This document shows positions 24,601 to 34,425 of a DNA stretch of 64,000 bases, in pieces. A program made the translations under genes and the position numbers. Position 1 is the stretch's first letter. Each line of letters begins with the position of its first letter. This stretch comes from Trametes villosa (Eukaryota; Basidiomycota; Agaricomycetes; Polyporales; Polyporaceae): positions 716,246 through 780,245 of the forward strand of contig PUDQ02000143.1 of assembly GCA_002964805.2 (NCBI GenBank), given 5' to 3'. The notes under the pieces were generated by a model. That model was not told where the DNA came from. It worked only from the letters and a program-made list of their open reading frames with translations, and ran no database searches.

Positions 24601-25063
24601 GTGCACACTATCGCGTCGCTTGCGCGTCTGCCTGCGTCGGAGATCATCCGGCTCGTCAACTCGTCGTCGGTCACCGGGCTGCCGCTGCCCAAGGCGGACC
24701 CTATGGTCGTGAAGGCGACGGACGAGTTCATCGACGGCCTCCTCGACAAGCCGGTCAACCAGCAGAAGCAGCAGCTGGGTGACAAGCTGTGCGTACTGTC
24801 TTTGAGGTCGTGTCGTTCGTTCACAATGCTGACTTCTGGATGTAGTTGGCGTGTCGTGAAGGCGTTCGGTATCAAGGGAGCAGTGAGTATTTTGGCACGC
24901 AGTTCATGTTGTTAGGGACATTGCTGACATCCCCTCGCAGCCCAAGATCACCATCGCGCTCCTCGACCAGGACGATCTTCGTCCCCTCGCCCACTTGATG
25001 AACAGCTACCCATCCGTCCTCAAGGAGAAGGCCCTCCTTGTGCAAGCCGCCCAATCCAAGTAA
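21674..25063 (+). CDS. Three-RRM RNA-binding protein with MLLE-like C-terminus (Rrm4-like)
   Basis: Starts MSSEYNTPPPEGRPQ at 21674 and ends at TAA 25061-25063. RRM1 carries LLYISGLPP; its exon ends at 21893 and resumes at 22460 (LEK|AEKALATLQG). RRM2 follows a Pro-rich linker (KQLPPGYTDSQLYDLFRPFG, TGVIEFW). RRM3 has textbook RNP motifs (NLFIKNLD, RGFGFVSY), assembled from three small exons. A Ser/Gly linker leads to an MLLE-like helical region (LSPVVRKEVLTGELSRRIKS), a long disordered Pro/Ser/Ala section, and two helical repeats ending LVQAAQSK. This order (three RRMs, then MLLE-type domains) matches Ustilago Rrm4, which carries mRNA on moving endosomes. A cytoplasmic mRNA-transport or poly(A)-associated role is inferred. 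Confidence 0.75.
21894..22459 (+). other. 566-bp intron in the RRM gene
   Basis: GTGAGT donor and ATTGCAG acceptor; splicing joins LEK to AEKALATL in frame. All other introns here are about 50-75 bp, so this one is about ten times longer. No ORF inside resembles a known protein. Confidence 0.6.
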
Positions 25064-27431
25064 GGGCCTAATACCTCGAAATACCGGCTCGGTCGTCTCC
25101 TCTCGCACGTTTCCTCCATCTCCACCGTAATGCCACTACCCCTCGTTGCTCTTTCTTGCTTCCCCATCCCCCGGCTTCAGGAACACATACCTCACAAAGG
25201 AGGACCCCGATGACTCCCCGTCCCAATTCCCCCGCCCGTCGTCCTCGCAGACGACGCGCCCGCCGTCTATACCGCCCCATAGTTACTCCCTCCCGCGGAA
25301 GGTCGCCCTGGTACTATACCACGCCTCGCTCCGATCTACATCGTTTGCTCTTGCTGTCCACGCGCCCGCCCGTCGTCGTCGAGCCCCACATTTACCATCA
25401 TTGCCCGTGCTCGGTTTCCACACTCTTCCTATACACATCGCGACGTCTACATCTTGTTACGACCTTTACGACCGCCCCGGTTCACTGTCTTGTTCTACCC
25501 CCGTACTTACTGCCGCACTAACGGTGCCAGCGACGCTGAATGACCAATCGTCGTTGAGACATTGCGCCGCGCCCTGCTATAAATGACCTCTCCGTATCGC
25601 ACAGTACTTCCGCCGGTCGGTAAGCGTCTTCTGCGAACCAGAGGGCGCCTCGCCACTCAAACTGTCCTTGACTCTCGTCGGGTGAACTGACAGCTACAGG
25701 CGACGTGTTCTGTGCCTAGGGGTGCGCATCGCGCCGGCGCATCATCCTTGGAACGGTGAGTCGTCCCGAAGGCATTCACGGGGCAGTTTACAACTTTGCA
25801 TAGTAGGGGAAGTGCCATGTCTGGCCGGCGCGCAACGCCACCCCTGTTTGCGACGTCCAACAGCGTTGAGTTCAGTAGAATGTAGGCTCGGTGTGGCGCC
25901 GAGGTAGTCGCTGGCGGTATCCACTCGCCATGCTTCGCCGTGCTTCGCGGGCCCATGCGCGCGGATCCGGCCGAGGTAGTCTGGCAGTTGTGGTCAGGAT
26001 TGACGCGTTGGCATTGTCCCATATACCTCTGCGTGAGGGAGAGAAGCCCTTTGTTTGCGGTCCGCCAACGTCATGGACATCTGAGGTATGTGGCAACATT
26101 CAAACCTCGTGGTGTGGTTTACATCTCCCATAACCATCCTTCTACGAGAGCGCAACACCCAAACCAATTTGGTATGTCCCTTTACAACTCGCATGGACTG
26201 CACATTGAACAACGACGCAGATTTCGCTGGATCAGCCGTGAACGTGAAGCCGGGTTCGAACCAAGCTCCACGTTCAAGTGCAGCCGTCTCACGTTCGAAA
26301 GCTGATTGTCCCCCACCTTAATGCCCAATTCTCCCCAACACTGAATGTTTCTGGCCGGCTCTAAATCATGCAGGCGTTTGCCAGTACAAGATGGATCTCA
26401 TCTAAGCCCTTTCCATGAGCGCGCTACGCCCCCACCTGTTTGTTCCCGAACCCTCAGTATGTGGCGTCCGTCTTACCAAAATCGCTGTACCGTTCTCTCA
26501 TCGGACCTCACCGGACAGGGTTTGCAGCCTTGGATGACACGTTCCATGTGTCCGAGCTGTCACTACGAACGGCTCCCTCACCAGATCCACACGGTCAGAG
26601 GTGATAAAAATCAATACTGGTGCGTTAACTCAATACTGAGACCGACATCTCCCGGGGTGTGGGCTCGTCAGGGAAGTACCTTGGTACTTTCCTCCGGCTA
26701 CAATGGGGAATCACGCCCTGCCTTAGCACGCGGCCTCACCAAATTTTCCTTAGGCCTCCTGGACGGTGCTTGGCGGGGCGTCGAACGGTGCTACGAGGCT
26801 CCCGCCCTCGTTGGAACCGTGGAACCAATGCGTAGGTTATGTCTCGCACAATATGCCTTACCTGTGCTCCACCGGTCATGCACGGGACTACTTTGTAGTC
26901 GCTGGGACCTCTCACTGGGCATAGCACTAGAACGACACTCGAACGCCCTCAATTGTTCGCTGCGCGCATCCGTCAACAGTCGTCCGCGCCACGGTTCTCC
27001 TACATCGTTCACGCAGACTCCCGTCTCGCTAGCGGCTCTTCTGGCTCGTGACGTTTTGCGGGTGGCTAGAGTTCCAGGGAAACGAAGAGCCATGGAAGAC
27101 CACTGTCAGTGGCACGAACAATACTGGCCCGAATTGAAACTACCTCCCGCTTGCGACGGTTCTTCTACCGAGCTCGTCTCAATTTTTAGCGCACGGAGGA
27201 GCAGTCTGTCGATTTCAACGTAAGTCACCCCCTTCGGTCAGCGTCAGCTAGATTGACACTCAGTGCAATGCCGGGACTCGCGCGCCCGTAGGCGTGGCTC
27301 CTGGCTCTCAACGATGTCAGACGACGCAATGGATGTCTCCCGCGTAACGCCATCGGACCTCATGACAGCGACGCATACAGCGATTGTCGATTGGCCGTGG
27401 CAGCAGGGCGCTCGACCCACCAGATGCGAGG
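25064..27431. other. Large intergenic region, no gene supported
   Basis: The longest open frame (26345-27223, + strand, 292 codons) has no recognisable motif, an odd composition rich in Arg, Ser and Cys, and no paralogue here, so it is not called. Nothing else is recognised. Confidence 0.45.
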
Positions 27432-27438
27432 TATAAGA
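27432..27438 (+). promoter_or_regulatory. TATA box of PSD-like gene 1
   Basis: TATAAGA, about 235 bp upstream of the ATG; the leader contains an intron. Confidence 0.5.
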
Positions 27439-27601
27439 GACCGCCACCTGAGCACTACCAGTCCCCAGCATCGCACCGCAGCCTCTCAGGTACACTTCAT
27501 CCGCCCTCCCCTTCGTCTACCTGCTCACATCCTTCAGCAAGCAGCATAGCGCAGTTTACACCACTTCCGTCACTTTCTTCTCTTGAGCCGATAATTCCTA
27601 G

Positions 27602-27661
27602 GTAAGGAATTGCCCTCTATGCGCGGCGGCAACATCTGACTAGTAGGCTGTCTCTCCTCAG
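27602..27661 (+). other. 5' UTR intron of PSD-like gene 1
   Basis: GTAAGG donor, CTGAC branch-like motif, CTCAG acceptor just before the ATG at 27667 (an alternative AG is at 27664). Introns in the same place precede both paralogues. Confidence 0.6.
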
Positions 27662-27666
27662 CAGCC

Positions 27667-29001
27667 ATGTCTTCCAACATCGTGCAGAAACTTCGCGACT
27701 ACCTCGACTCCAAGGAAAATGCGGCGTTCAAGCGCAGTTTCGAGGCGGCTTTCAACACGGTCAAGAGATACAACCTCGCCGTGTTCGCGGCCGAGAAGAT
27801 CCATACCGTCGCCGAATACCTCAACTTCTACGAGAAGCTCCTCAAGTGGGTCCCGGAGGAGAACAAAGACGGTACCTACGTCATCAACAACATCTGCATC
27901 TTCTACCTCGTCCTCGATACGGACCCTCTCCGCTGGTACCAGAACCCGATTGATCCCTCCACCCGCCCTAAGTACTTCTTCCTTACCCAGTGGATCATCG
28001 AGTACGCCCAGGAGATAGGACACTGGATGGACCTGCCCGAGTCTATCAGTGAGAAAACACTCGCCACCTTCTATGAGGCGCCGAACTACCACATGCAGGA
28101 CTACGACCGTCCCCGCGATGGATGGAAGAGTTTCAACGAGTTCTTCGCGCGCAAGATCAAACCCGAAGTCCGGAAGATCGACGCGCCCAACGACGACCAT
28201 GTGATCGTCAGCCCTGCGGATGCGACCTTCGACGGCTCATGGCCTATCAGCACCACGGAGGACGTGGAGTTTCAGGTGAAGGGCGTGACGTGGAGCATTC
28301 GCCAGCTACTCGACGACCATAGCGGGAGCGTCAAGCCGGACTCGGATGCGTCGTTCGCTGGCGGAAGGTTCTGTCACTCCTTCCTCGGCCCCAACGACTA
28401 CCACCGCCTGCACGCGCCGGTGTCGGGCAAGGTCGTCGAGGCGCGGGCACCGATCCCGGGTCTCTGCTACCTCGAGGTCGCAGTCGTCGACGACAACCAC
28501 AAGGTCGTGGTCCTCTCGGGCGAACACCCGGACCCGAAGACGGTTGGTGCCTCGCACCTCGCTATACGCCGCTCGATGGCTCCGATGACCCCGGTCGTTG
28601 CGGACAACGTGGAGCTCAGCGAGCTAGGCAAGCGGCCGGATGTACCGAACACCCCAGGCTACCAGTTCATCCAGGCGCGCGGCCTCGTGGTCATCGACAA
28701 TCCTGTCCTCGGGCGCGTCGCCGTCCTTCCGATTGGCATGGCGCAGGTGTCGTCGGTCAAGCTGAGTGTGGAGAAGGATCAATACGTGAAGAAGGGCGAC
28801 GAGATCGGCTACTTCCAGTTCGGCGGCTCGGACATCGTCATGGTGTTCCAGGCTAAGGCGAACGTCACCTTCACCGCGAAGCCGACCAACCATGAGTACG
28901 AGGAGGTGGACACCGACCTGAGTTCCGCCAAGTGGCCCCCGCCTGGCTGGCTCGCGTTCGGTCAGAAGATTGCGCAGGCCTCTCCGCGCAAGCCCGAGTG
29001 A
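27667..29001 (+). CDS. PSD-like (PsiD-like) pyruvoyl decarboxylase, copy 1
   Basis: Uninterrupted 444-aa ORF. The N-terminal half (YLDSKENAAFKRSF, LKWVPEENKDGTYV, FNEFFARKIKPEVR) matches the domain that accompanies fungal PSD-like enzymes. The C-terminal half is the decarboxylase: CHSFLGPNDYHRLHAPVSG with His246 and His249, then FGGSDIVMVFQ with Ser388 in the GGS self-cleavage motif that would create the pyruvoyl cofactor. There is no transmembrane segment or mitochondrial presequence, unlike true phosphatidylserine decarboxylases. In length and layout it resembles PsiD, the soluble L-tryptophan decarboxylase of psilocybin producers. The substrate is therefore more likely a free amino acid than a phospholipid (inference). 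It is one of three paralogues. Confidence 0.8.
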   Translation: MSSNIVQKLRDYLDSKENAAFKRSFEAAFNTVKRYNLAVFAAEKIHTVAEYLNFYEKLLKWVPEENKDGTYVINNICIFYLVLDTDPLRWYQNPIDPSTRPKYFFLTQWIIEYAQEIGHWMDLPESISEKTLATFYEAPNYHMQDYDRPRDGWKSFNEFFARKIKPEVRKIDAPNDDHVIVSPADATFDGSWPISTTEDVEFQVKGVTWSIRQLLDDHSGSVKPDSDASFAGGRFCHSFLGPNDYHRLHAPVSGKVVEARAPIPGLCYLEVAVVDDNHKVVVLSGEHPDPKTVGASHLAIRRSMAPMTPVVADNVELSELGKRPDVPNTPGYQFIQARGLVVIDNPVLGRVAVLPIGMAQVSSVKLSVEKDQYVKKGDEIGYFQFGGSDIVMVFQAKANVTFTAKPTNHEYEEVDTDLSSAKWPPPGWLAFGQKIAQASPRKPE

Positions 29002-29015
29002 TTCATGAGGTCACT

Positions 29016-29080
29016 GTACGTGTCCTGGCTCAGTCTATCGTTTGAACGAGTCGTCTGCTAACACTTGCGCCCCTCTACAG
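29016..29080 (+). other. 3' UTR intron of PSD-like gene 1
   Basis: GTACGT donor 15 bases after the stop, CTAAC branch motif, CTACAG acceptor. PSD-like gene 2 has a matching intron. Confidence 0.5.
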
Positions 29081-30693
29081 CAGCAACACCGACCTCAGTC
29101 GCTCAGAAGGTCACACTGTGGACCACGTAAGTTCTTGGAATGCGATTTACGGCTTCTACTCCTGCTCGAGATACGACTGTACTGCCCCTCTTGACAGCTC
29201 TTGTACGATAGAAAGGTGTTGTGTGTTGTGTATGTCTATGCAATGATGGGTTCAACCCCCGAGCTTCGTCGGTGGCCTGACCAGATGTTGCCGGTGGCCG
29301 CGTCACTGGCATCGTATTTAGTCGCGCTTTGCGGCACGGGTGGTTGTATTTGTTAGGGAAGGCGGGGTAAAGCATAAATCAAAGTCAGCTCACCACTTAT
29401 CTGAGACAAGCGGGCCTATGTAGCGGACTCACTTACCCTCAAACGTTCTTCAAATCTGCTGACCGAACTTGAGCTGGTCACACGGGGGTCGCATGCAGGC
29501 GAAACTCGTCCGCGTCAACTTCCCACTGGCAGCTCCTCGCCCGACGTGCCACGATCTACACGCGACTATTTAGGGCAGACACCGAGCACCGCCACACAGT
29601 ACTGATTTGCCTGGAACCCCGAGCGGGTTCTCCGACGCACACAGCTTCACCCTACTACTCACCCGCGAAACTTGAGACTCGAGACGAACTACGCGATCAT
29701 GTCTCTGTATTTCAGAGCAGGACATGGGCTCGGCACATCCCGGCGTCGCGGCCTGGGGGTTCGCGTTGTCGGACAAGTTCGCCCACGGAACAAAATCCAG
29801 ATGATAGAAACCCGGTCAACTTCACGTATGCTGCAGACCTCGCACCAGAACATACCAGAGCTCCCCTCCTTCGCCGCCGGTGTGCCATCATGCTGTGTAA
29901 GCTGTGGAGCGTGTTCCTCTTCCTACGTACTAGTAACACCGCAATATGGTCCCCCATGTACGTCACACTCGAGGGTCAGGCGGGGAGAATATCGCTCTAG
30001 CTCGGACCTCTCGCAATCGCAAGCACCGAGGGTAATGTTGATTCACTTTTCTGATTCAGTACTCTTCATAACCTGAAATGCGAAATGCTCTCTTCATTTA
30101 CAGATGACAATTCCTTTTCCCCGGGTCTCGTGGACACGCATTCTGACGCTCAAGCAGTCGCGAACATGTCGTCCGGTGTGCAAGACATGGAAGCGTGCCC
30201 TTGTGCTCCTCGACAATGACGTGAAAGCTCTACGTTGCGCTTGCTCGTATCACTCGTACTGCTAGATCCATCCTGCTCTCCTTCGGGAGTGGCGTCGGGA
30301 CAACTCGTTGCGTAAGTCTTTCTCTTCGTGGGGCGTGTTCTCCGTCTTTCGAAGGCGTAGTAACAGAATTGGGGCGTCTGACCGGTTGCTTCCTAGCGCT
30401 TGACTATCTCAACAGTAGAAGATAGCAGTAGGATGCGCAAATATGTACCACGGATGACCTACACGCCAGGCTCCGCAGTGCCCGCAAAAGGTCTGTGAGC
30501 GGTTACCGTGAGGGCCTACCAAGGTATAAAAACCCGCCAACCGCAGTACGACCTGACCCCAGCGCGGCCGCGGGATCTCCTGAGGTCGGCATTGTTTCCC
30601 TCTCTCCTGTCCACGCACTCATACCCGCTCATTTATAGTCCTCAGCATACCACCACACATACACAACCTCTGTTACGATCATCGAAAGCGAAG
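29081..30693. other. Intergenic, with TATA box of PSD-like gene 2
   Basis: No gene is supported. TATAAAAA at 30525-30532 lies about 230 bp upstream of the ATG at 30754. Confidence 0.45.
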
Positions 30694-30748
30694 GTGCGCA
30701 GTGGGCCCTTGTCCCCCGAAGGAGGCTGATATGACTGCTCCTCTGCAG
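30694..30748 (+). other. 5' UTR intron of PSD-like gene 2
   Basis: GTGCGC donor, CTGAT branch-like motif, CTGCAG acceptor, five bases before the ATG. Confidence 0.55.
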
Positions 30749-30753
30749 TTACC

Positions 30754-32046
30754 ATGTCCGAGTCTTGCGGCGTCATGCAGCAGCTCCGTTGCTACCTCGA
30801 CTGCAACCCCGAGTTCAAGAAGGAGTTCGAGGAGTCCCTCGCAAACGCCATAGCCACCGGCGTCCCCCAGTTCGGAGAGTGGGGCATCAAGAACCTCACC
30901 GACTACCTCGACTACTGCGAGTCGTTCCTCAAGTGGGTGCCGACCGAGAACAAGGACGGCTCTTCCGTCTACAACCACATTTGCGTGTTCTACCTCGTCC
31001 TCGACAAGCCGCCTATCTCCTGTCGCCAGAGCCCGATAGATCCCTCTACTCACTGCCCCTACACCTTTCTCTCGCAGTGGATCATCGACTACGCAAAGGA
31101 GATGGGCAAGTTCATGGATTCGCCCGAGTCGATCAGCGAGGAGGCCATCGACACCTTCTACCAGGCCCCGAGCTACCACATGCAGGACTACGACCGCGTC
31201 CCGTGGAAGACCTTCAACGAGTTCTTTGCGCGCAAGATCAAGCCCGAGGTCCGCCCGATCGACGCGCCCGGCGACGACACCGTGATCGTGAGCCCCGCGG
31301 ACGCGAAGTTTGATGGCTGGTGGCCCGTCGATGACTCCGCAAACTGCCATTTCGACAACGGTGGCGTGTTCAACGTGAAAGGCGTCCCGTGGAGCATCAG
31401 CCAGCTGCTCAGCGACGAGTGCAACAACGTCATAGACGAGTACTGGCCGCGATTCGCAGGCGGCAAGTTCTGCCACTCCTTCCTCGGTCCGAACGACTAC
31501 CATCGCCAGCACGCGCCCGTGTCTGGCAAGGTTCTCGAGGCACGCGTTATCTCAGGCCTCTGCTACCTCGAGGTCACCGTCGTCGACGAACCTGAGGACG
31601 GGAAGCGTGGCACGCCACGCCCGCGCCTCGTCATGCGCCGCAAGCTGGACCCCGTCGTTGCCGAGCCTACCAAGGGCGATCCCGGGGCCGACGCTCCGAA
31701 CACCGCTGGGTACCAGTTCATCCAGGCGCGCGCGCTCGTGCTCATTGACAACCCCACCCTTGGACTCGTCGCTGTCCTCCCGATCGGCATGGCGCAGGTG
31801 TCGTCGGTCGTGCTGAGCGTGAAGGAGGGCGACTACGTGGAGAAGGGCCAGGAGATCTCGTACTTCCAGCTCGGCGGCTCGGACATCGTCATGGTGTTCC
31901 AGCCCCAGGCGAACGTGGAGTTCACCGTGGAGAAGTACGACCGCGAGTACGAGCCGGTGGACGCCGGGCGAGGCTCCGCGGAGAAGCCCGAGCCTGGCTG
32001 GCTCAGGTTTGGCCAGCAGATTGCGAAGGCCTCCCCGCTCCAGTGA
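30754..32046 (+). CDS. PSD-like (PsiD-like) pyruvoyl decarboxylase, copy 2
   Basis: Uninterrupted 430-aa ORF MSESCGVMQQLRCYLDCNPE. It shares with copy 1 the blocks LKWVPTENKDG, FNEFFARKIKPEVRPIDAPG, CHSFLGPNDYHRQHAPVSG and LGGSDIVMVFQ, in which Ser376 is the predicted pyruvoyl precursor. In the catalytic loop the sequence is HRQH where copies 1 and 3 have HRLH. It has no signal peptide or TM segment, so it is a probable soluble amino-acid decarboxylase. Both untranslated regions hold introns in the positions used by copy 1. All expected catalytic residues are present. Confidence 0.8.
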   Translation: MSESCGVMQQLRCYLDCNPEFKKEFEESLANAIATGVPQFGEWGIKNLTDYLDYCESFLKWVPTENKDGSSVYNHICVFYLVLDKPPISCRQSPIDPSTHCPYTFLSQWIIDYAKEMGKFMDSPESISEEAIDTFYQAPSYHMQDYDRVPWKTFNEFFARKIKPEVRPIDAPGDDTVIVSPADAKFDGWWPVDDSANCHFDNGGVFNVKGVPWSISQLLSDECNNVIDEYWPRFAGGKFCHSFLGPNDYHRQHAPVSGKVLEARVISGLCYLEVTVVDEPEDGKRGTPRPRLVMRRKLDPVVAEPTKGDPGADAPNTAGYQFIQARALVLIDNPTLGLVAVLPIGMAQVSSVVLSVKEGDYVEKGQEISYFQLGGSDIVMVFQPQANVEFTVEKYDREYEPVDAGRGSAEKPEPGWLRFGQQIAKASPLQ

Positions 32047-32056
32047 TGAGGTCGCG

Positions 32057-32123
32057 GTAAGTGGTAACCTCGTTCTATCAGCGGAACGAGCGGTATGCTG
32101 ATGCTTATGGTCGGTTCTTGCAG
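32057..32123 (+). other. 3' UTR intron of PSD-like gene 2
   Basis: GTAAGT donor 10 bases after the stop, TTGCAG acceptor. Confidence 0.5.
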
Positions 32124-33341
32124 CAACGACGCCTTCCCCTGCGGGGAATCACCTAAGTTCTTGGAAAGCAATTCTCAGCCTCTCCGTCGAGTCCCGCCCA
32201 AGATACGCCAGTGACTGTGCCGCCTGTGTCCTTCTGAAACCGTTGCATGTGTAGTGTACGATGGAGACGTGCCAGTGGTACGTCTGCCAGACCGCAATGT
32301 CATAAGCTGATCTTCCAACTTCGAATTCAACTTTGCGAGCTCGGCGCGGCGTTCCTGAGGGTCGACATGCTCCTCTCAACGATGAGGGTTGCCAGCTAAT
32401 GTGGTTGAACTTCTACCTTAGCTCGTAGTGGTTGAGAGCGTTTACGCACGCAGGGCGACCTCGAGCAAAACGGTGAGTATCGCTTCCCACCGCACGTGCT
32501 TGCCGGGCTAAATCTCGCCTTCGCAGACTCGTGGGCTTTCTCCTTCCCGTCAGCGCCGAACTAGCGCCGGAGAATGTTCAGGCGACGAGGCGGAGCATGC
32601 AAGTTGCGAGACAAATGCATCCCGGTGCCGCGTCGGACGGTTCGTTCCCTGCGGCATCCTCTCCGTACTGCATCAGCCGTTAAGCCGCGTGTTGCGCGGC
32701 GGCGATCCCAATCGGCGTGTAAGCGCCTTCGTCCGGTGCGAGCGGGTCTTCTGGCGTCTAGCTGCAAAGACCGAACGAAGGTGAGCACGTACCCGCGCCG
32801 CTAGTTTCAGCCGTATGCGGAATGGCTCGCTGACTCGGATCTTCTTCAGGATTCGCGGGATGTGAACAGCCCTAGTCCTGCGAGCGAACACGCGAAGGTG
32901 CACCGGGCACGGCATCATTCAGCTCGCGTATTGTTATGACCGGCGGAGCCAGCTCACGAATGAATTCTGGTGGGTCCGGTAGAGTTCGGACATCTTGCAC
33001 ATGTCGATGATGCTCCTCCCTCGCTCGGAGGCGTTGTCCTGAGTCAGGAGACGGGGTCCTGAGAGCGCCGTGGGTTGCGCTACTCAACGCATTGTCCGGT
33101 CTTGGCCGGCTACGGTGACGGATGGCCTCTCCTCTGGAGGACGGAACGCCCGTAGAGGGTATTTAATACGCTGAGATCATCGCAGTAGTATCCCCAGGCC
33201 TCAGCATCTGCATACGCAGTACGTGCTCCCTACCGCATCTTGTCCTTAAGCCTGATTTCACCGATCATCCTCACTCACATAGTCGCATCCAACGTCTTCA
33301 CGCACCATCCCTATCACCCCTTCACTAGAACTCGACCAACA
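32124..33341. other. Intergenic, with promoter of small-protein gene 2
   Basis: No gene is supported. A TATTTAA box at 33160-33166 lies about 240 bp upstream of the ATG at 33403, the same spacing as in copy 1. Confidence 0.45.
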
Positions 33342-33402
33342 GTATGTTGAACGGTCACTTCTCTATGGCACTGTATCGCTCACGTAGTGTGTTCCTGCCT
33401 AG
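33342..33402 (+). other. 5' UTR intron of small-protein gene 2
   Basis: GTATGT donor; the CCTAG acceptor is directly followed by the ATG, as in small-protein gene 1. Confidence 0.6.
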
Positions 33403-33657
33403 ATGACTGGCACCGGCAGCATCATCGTCTCCAACGCCTCCTCCGAGCCGATTCACGTCTTCGTCTCCAAATACTCGCGCTCGTCCGCCCACGACGACTG
33501 GTACGTCGTCCCCGCCGGCGAGCGCCAGTCGTGGTCGCGCGACGGCTGGGAGGTCGTCGCGTTCAAGAACGACAACGACAGCGACCGCGGCGGGATATAC
33601 GTCCCGGTGAACTCCACCGTCACCTACCACGACCTCCACAACATCGTCCGCACCTAG
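33403..33657 (+). CDS. Conserved small protein, copy 2 (84 aa)
   Basis: ORF MTGTGSIIVSNASSEP...HNIVRT. It is the paralogue of the 90-aa protein at 10761. Invariant blocks are IHVFVSKYSRSS, a GERQSW-type turn, GWEVVAFKNDND and YVPVNSTVTYHDLHNI. It has no signal peptide, TM segment or cysteine. TATA box, leader length and the ATG-abutting intron are also shared with copy 1, 22.6 kb away, so the whole transcription unit was duplicated. Family and function are unknown to me. Confidence 0.75.
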   Translation: MTGTGSIIVSNASSEPIHVFVSKYSRSSAHDDWYVVPAGERQSWSRDGWEVVAFKNDNDSDRGGIYVPVNSTVTYHDLHNIVRT

Positions 33658-34425
33658 GAGATCGGCGCCAAGGAGATGTAGTACCGCGTAACGAGCGTGC
33701 TTCCGAAAGCGGGTGGAGATGTGTATAGTGTAGCATTGTTGACGTTGATATAACCGCGCGTTTTCAGTCGAGCAGTGTGTGTGTGCTTGTGTGAGTGGTT
33801 CGTCAACGGCACTCACTGACTGACGCTGTGTTAGTAAGGGCCGAAAGCACTGCGCGGCGGCGGTTCGCAGGGGTAGCATTGAGACACTGATGTCTCGGAG
33901 GAAGTCGCTCGCCCAACTCAACCCTAACATCCACACTTGCGAGATGTCAGGATGCCAGAGCTGTGGTCGTCCTCCTTCACATGAATACATAGTACACAGA
34001 GCTCACTCGGCCGCGTCACTCGCGGGCCGACACTTCCACTCCTTGATTAGCAGGTGCAACCATGGAGGTGACATGGCCGCAGCGGACCATGTTGATCGAC
34101 TCCCGGACCGGGCAGGGTGTATTTTGCAAAGCCGGCGTGCGTTGACGCTGAATGGAGCCTTCGCAACAAACCATGATGTTCCGCATGCACATCCCTCGAG
34201 CTCGGAGCACGGCCTCGGAGGCATCGGCATAGGAACACTCACCTTTCTTCCACTCCTCGCTCGCAGAGAGCTGCGCTCAGGCTGCTCATCGGAGTTCATA
34301 GCCCTCATGATCCTCGTATAGTGTACAACATAGGGATCGAAGCCTCTAGTACTGGTTCCTTGGATGAGCGAATATCGGACAGCGTGCTCAACAACGCTCC
34401 TGAGAACGTACCTTCTGACATCCAC
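33658..34425. other. Intergenic; right part is the 3' flank of DUF6533 gene A
   Basis: The last roughly 80 bases match the 3' flank of gene B (about 37255-37326), so the segmental duplication begins about here. No gene is supported. Confidence 0.5.

Noticed and set aside
26250..26264. A T-loop-like GGTTCGAACC as part of a tRNA gene
   Set aside because: No matching acceptor, D or anticodon arms could be folded around it.
26345..27223. A 292-codon + strand ORF as a gene
   Set aside because: No recognisable motif, composition unlike the neighbouring genes, no paralogue, no supporting promoter or introns.
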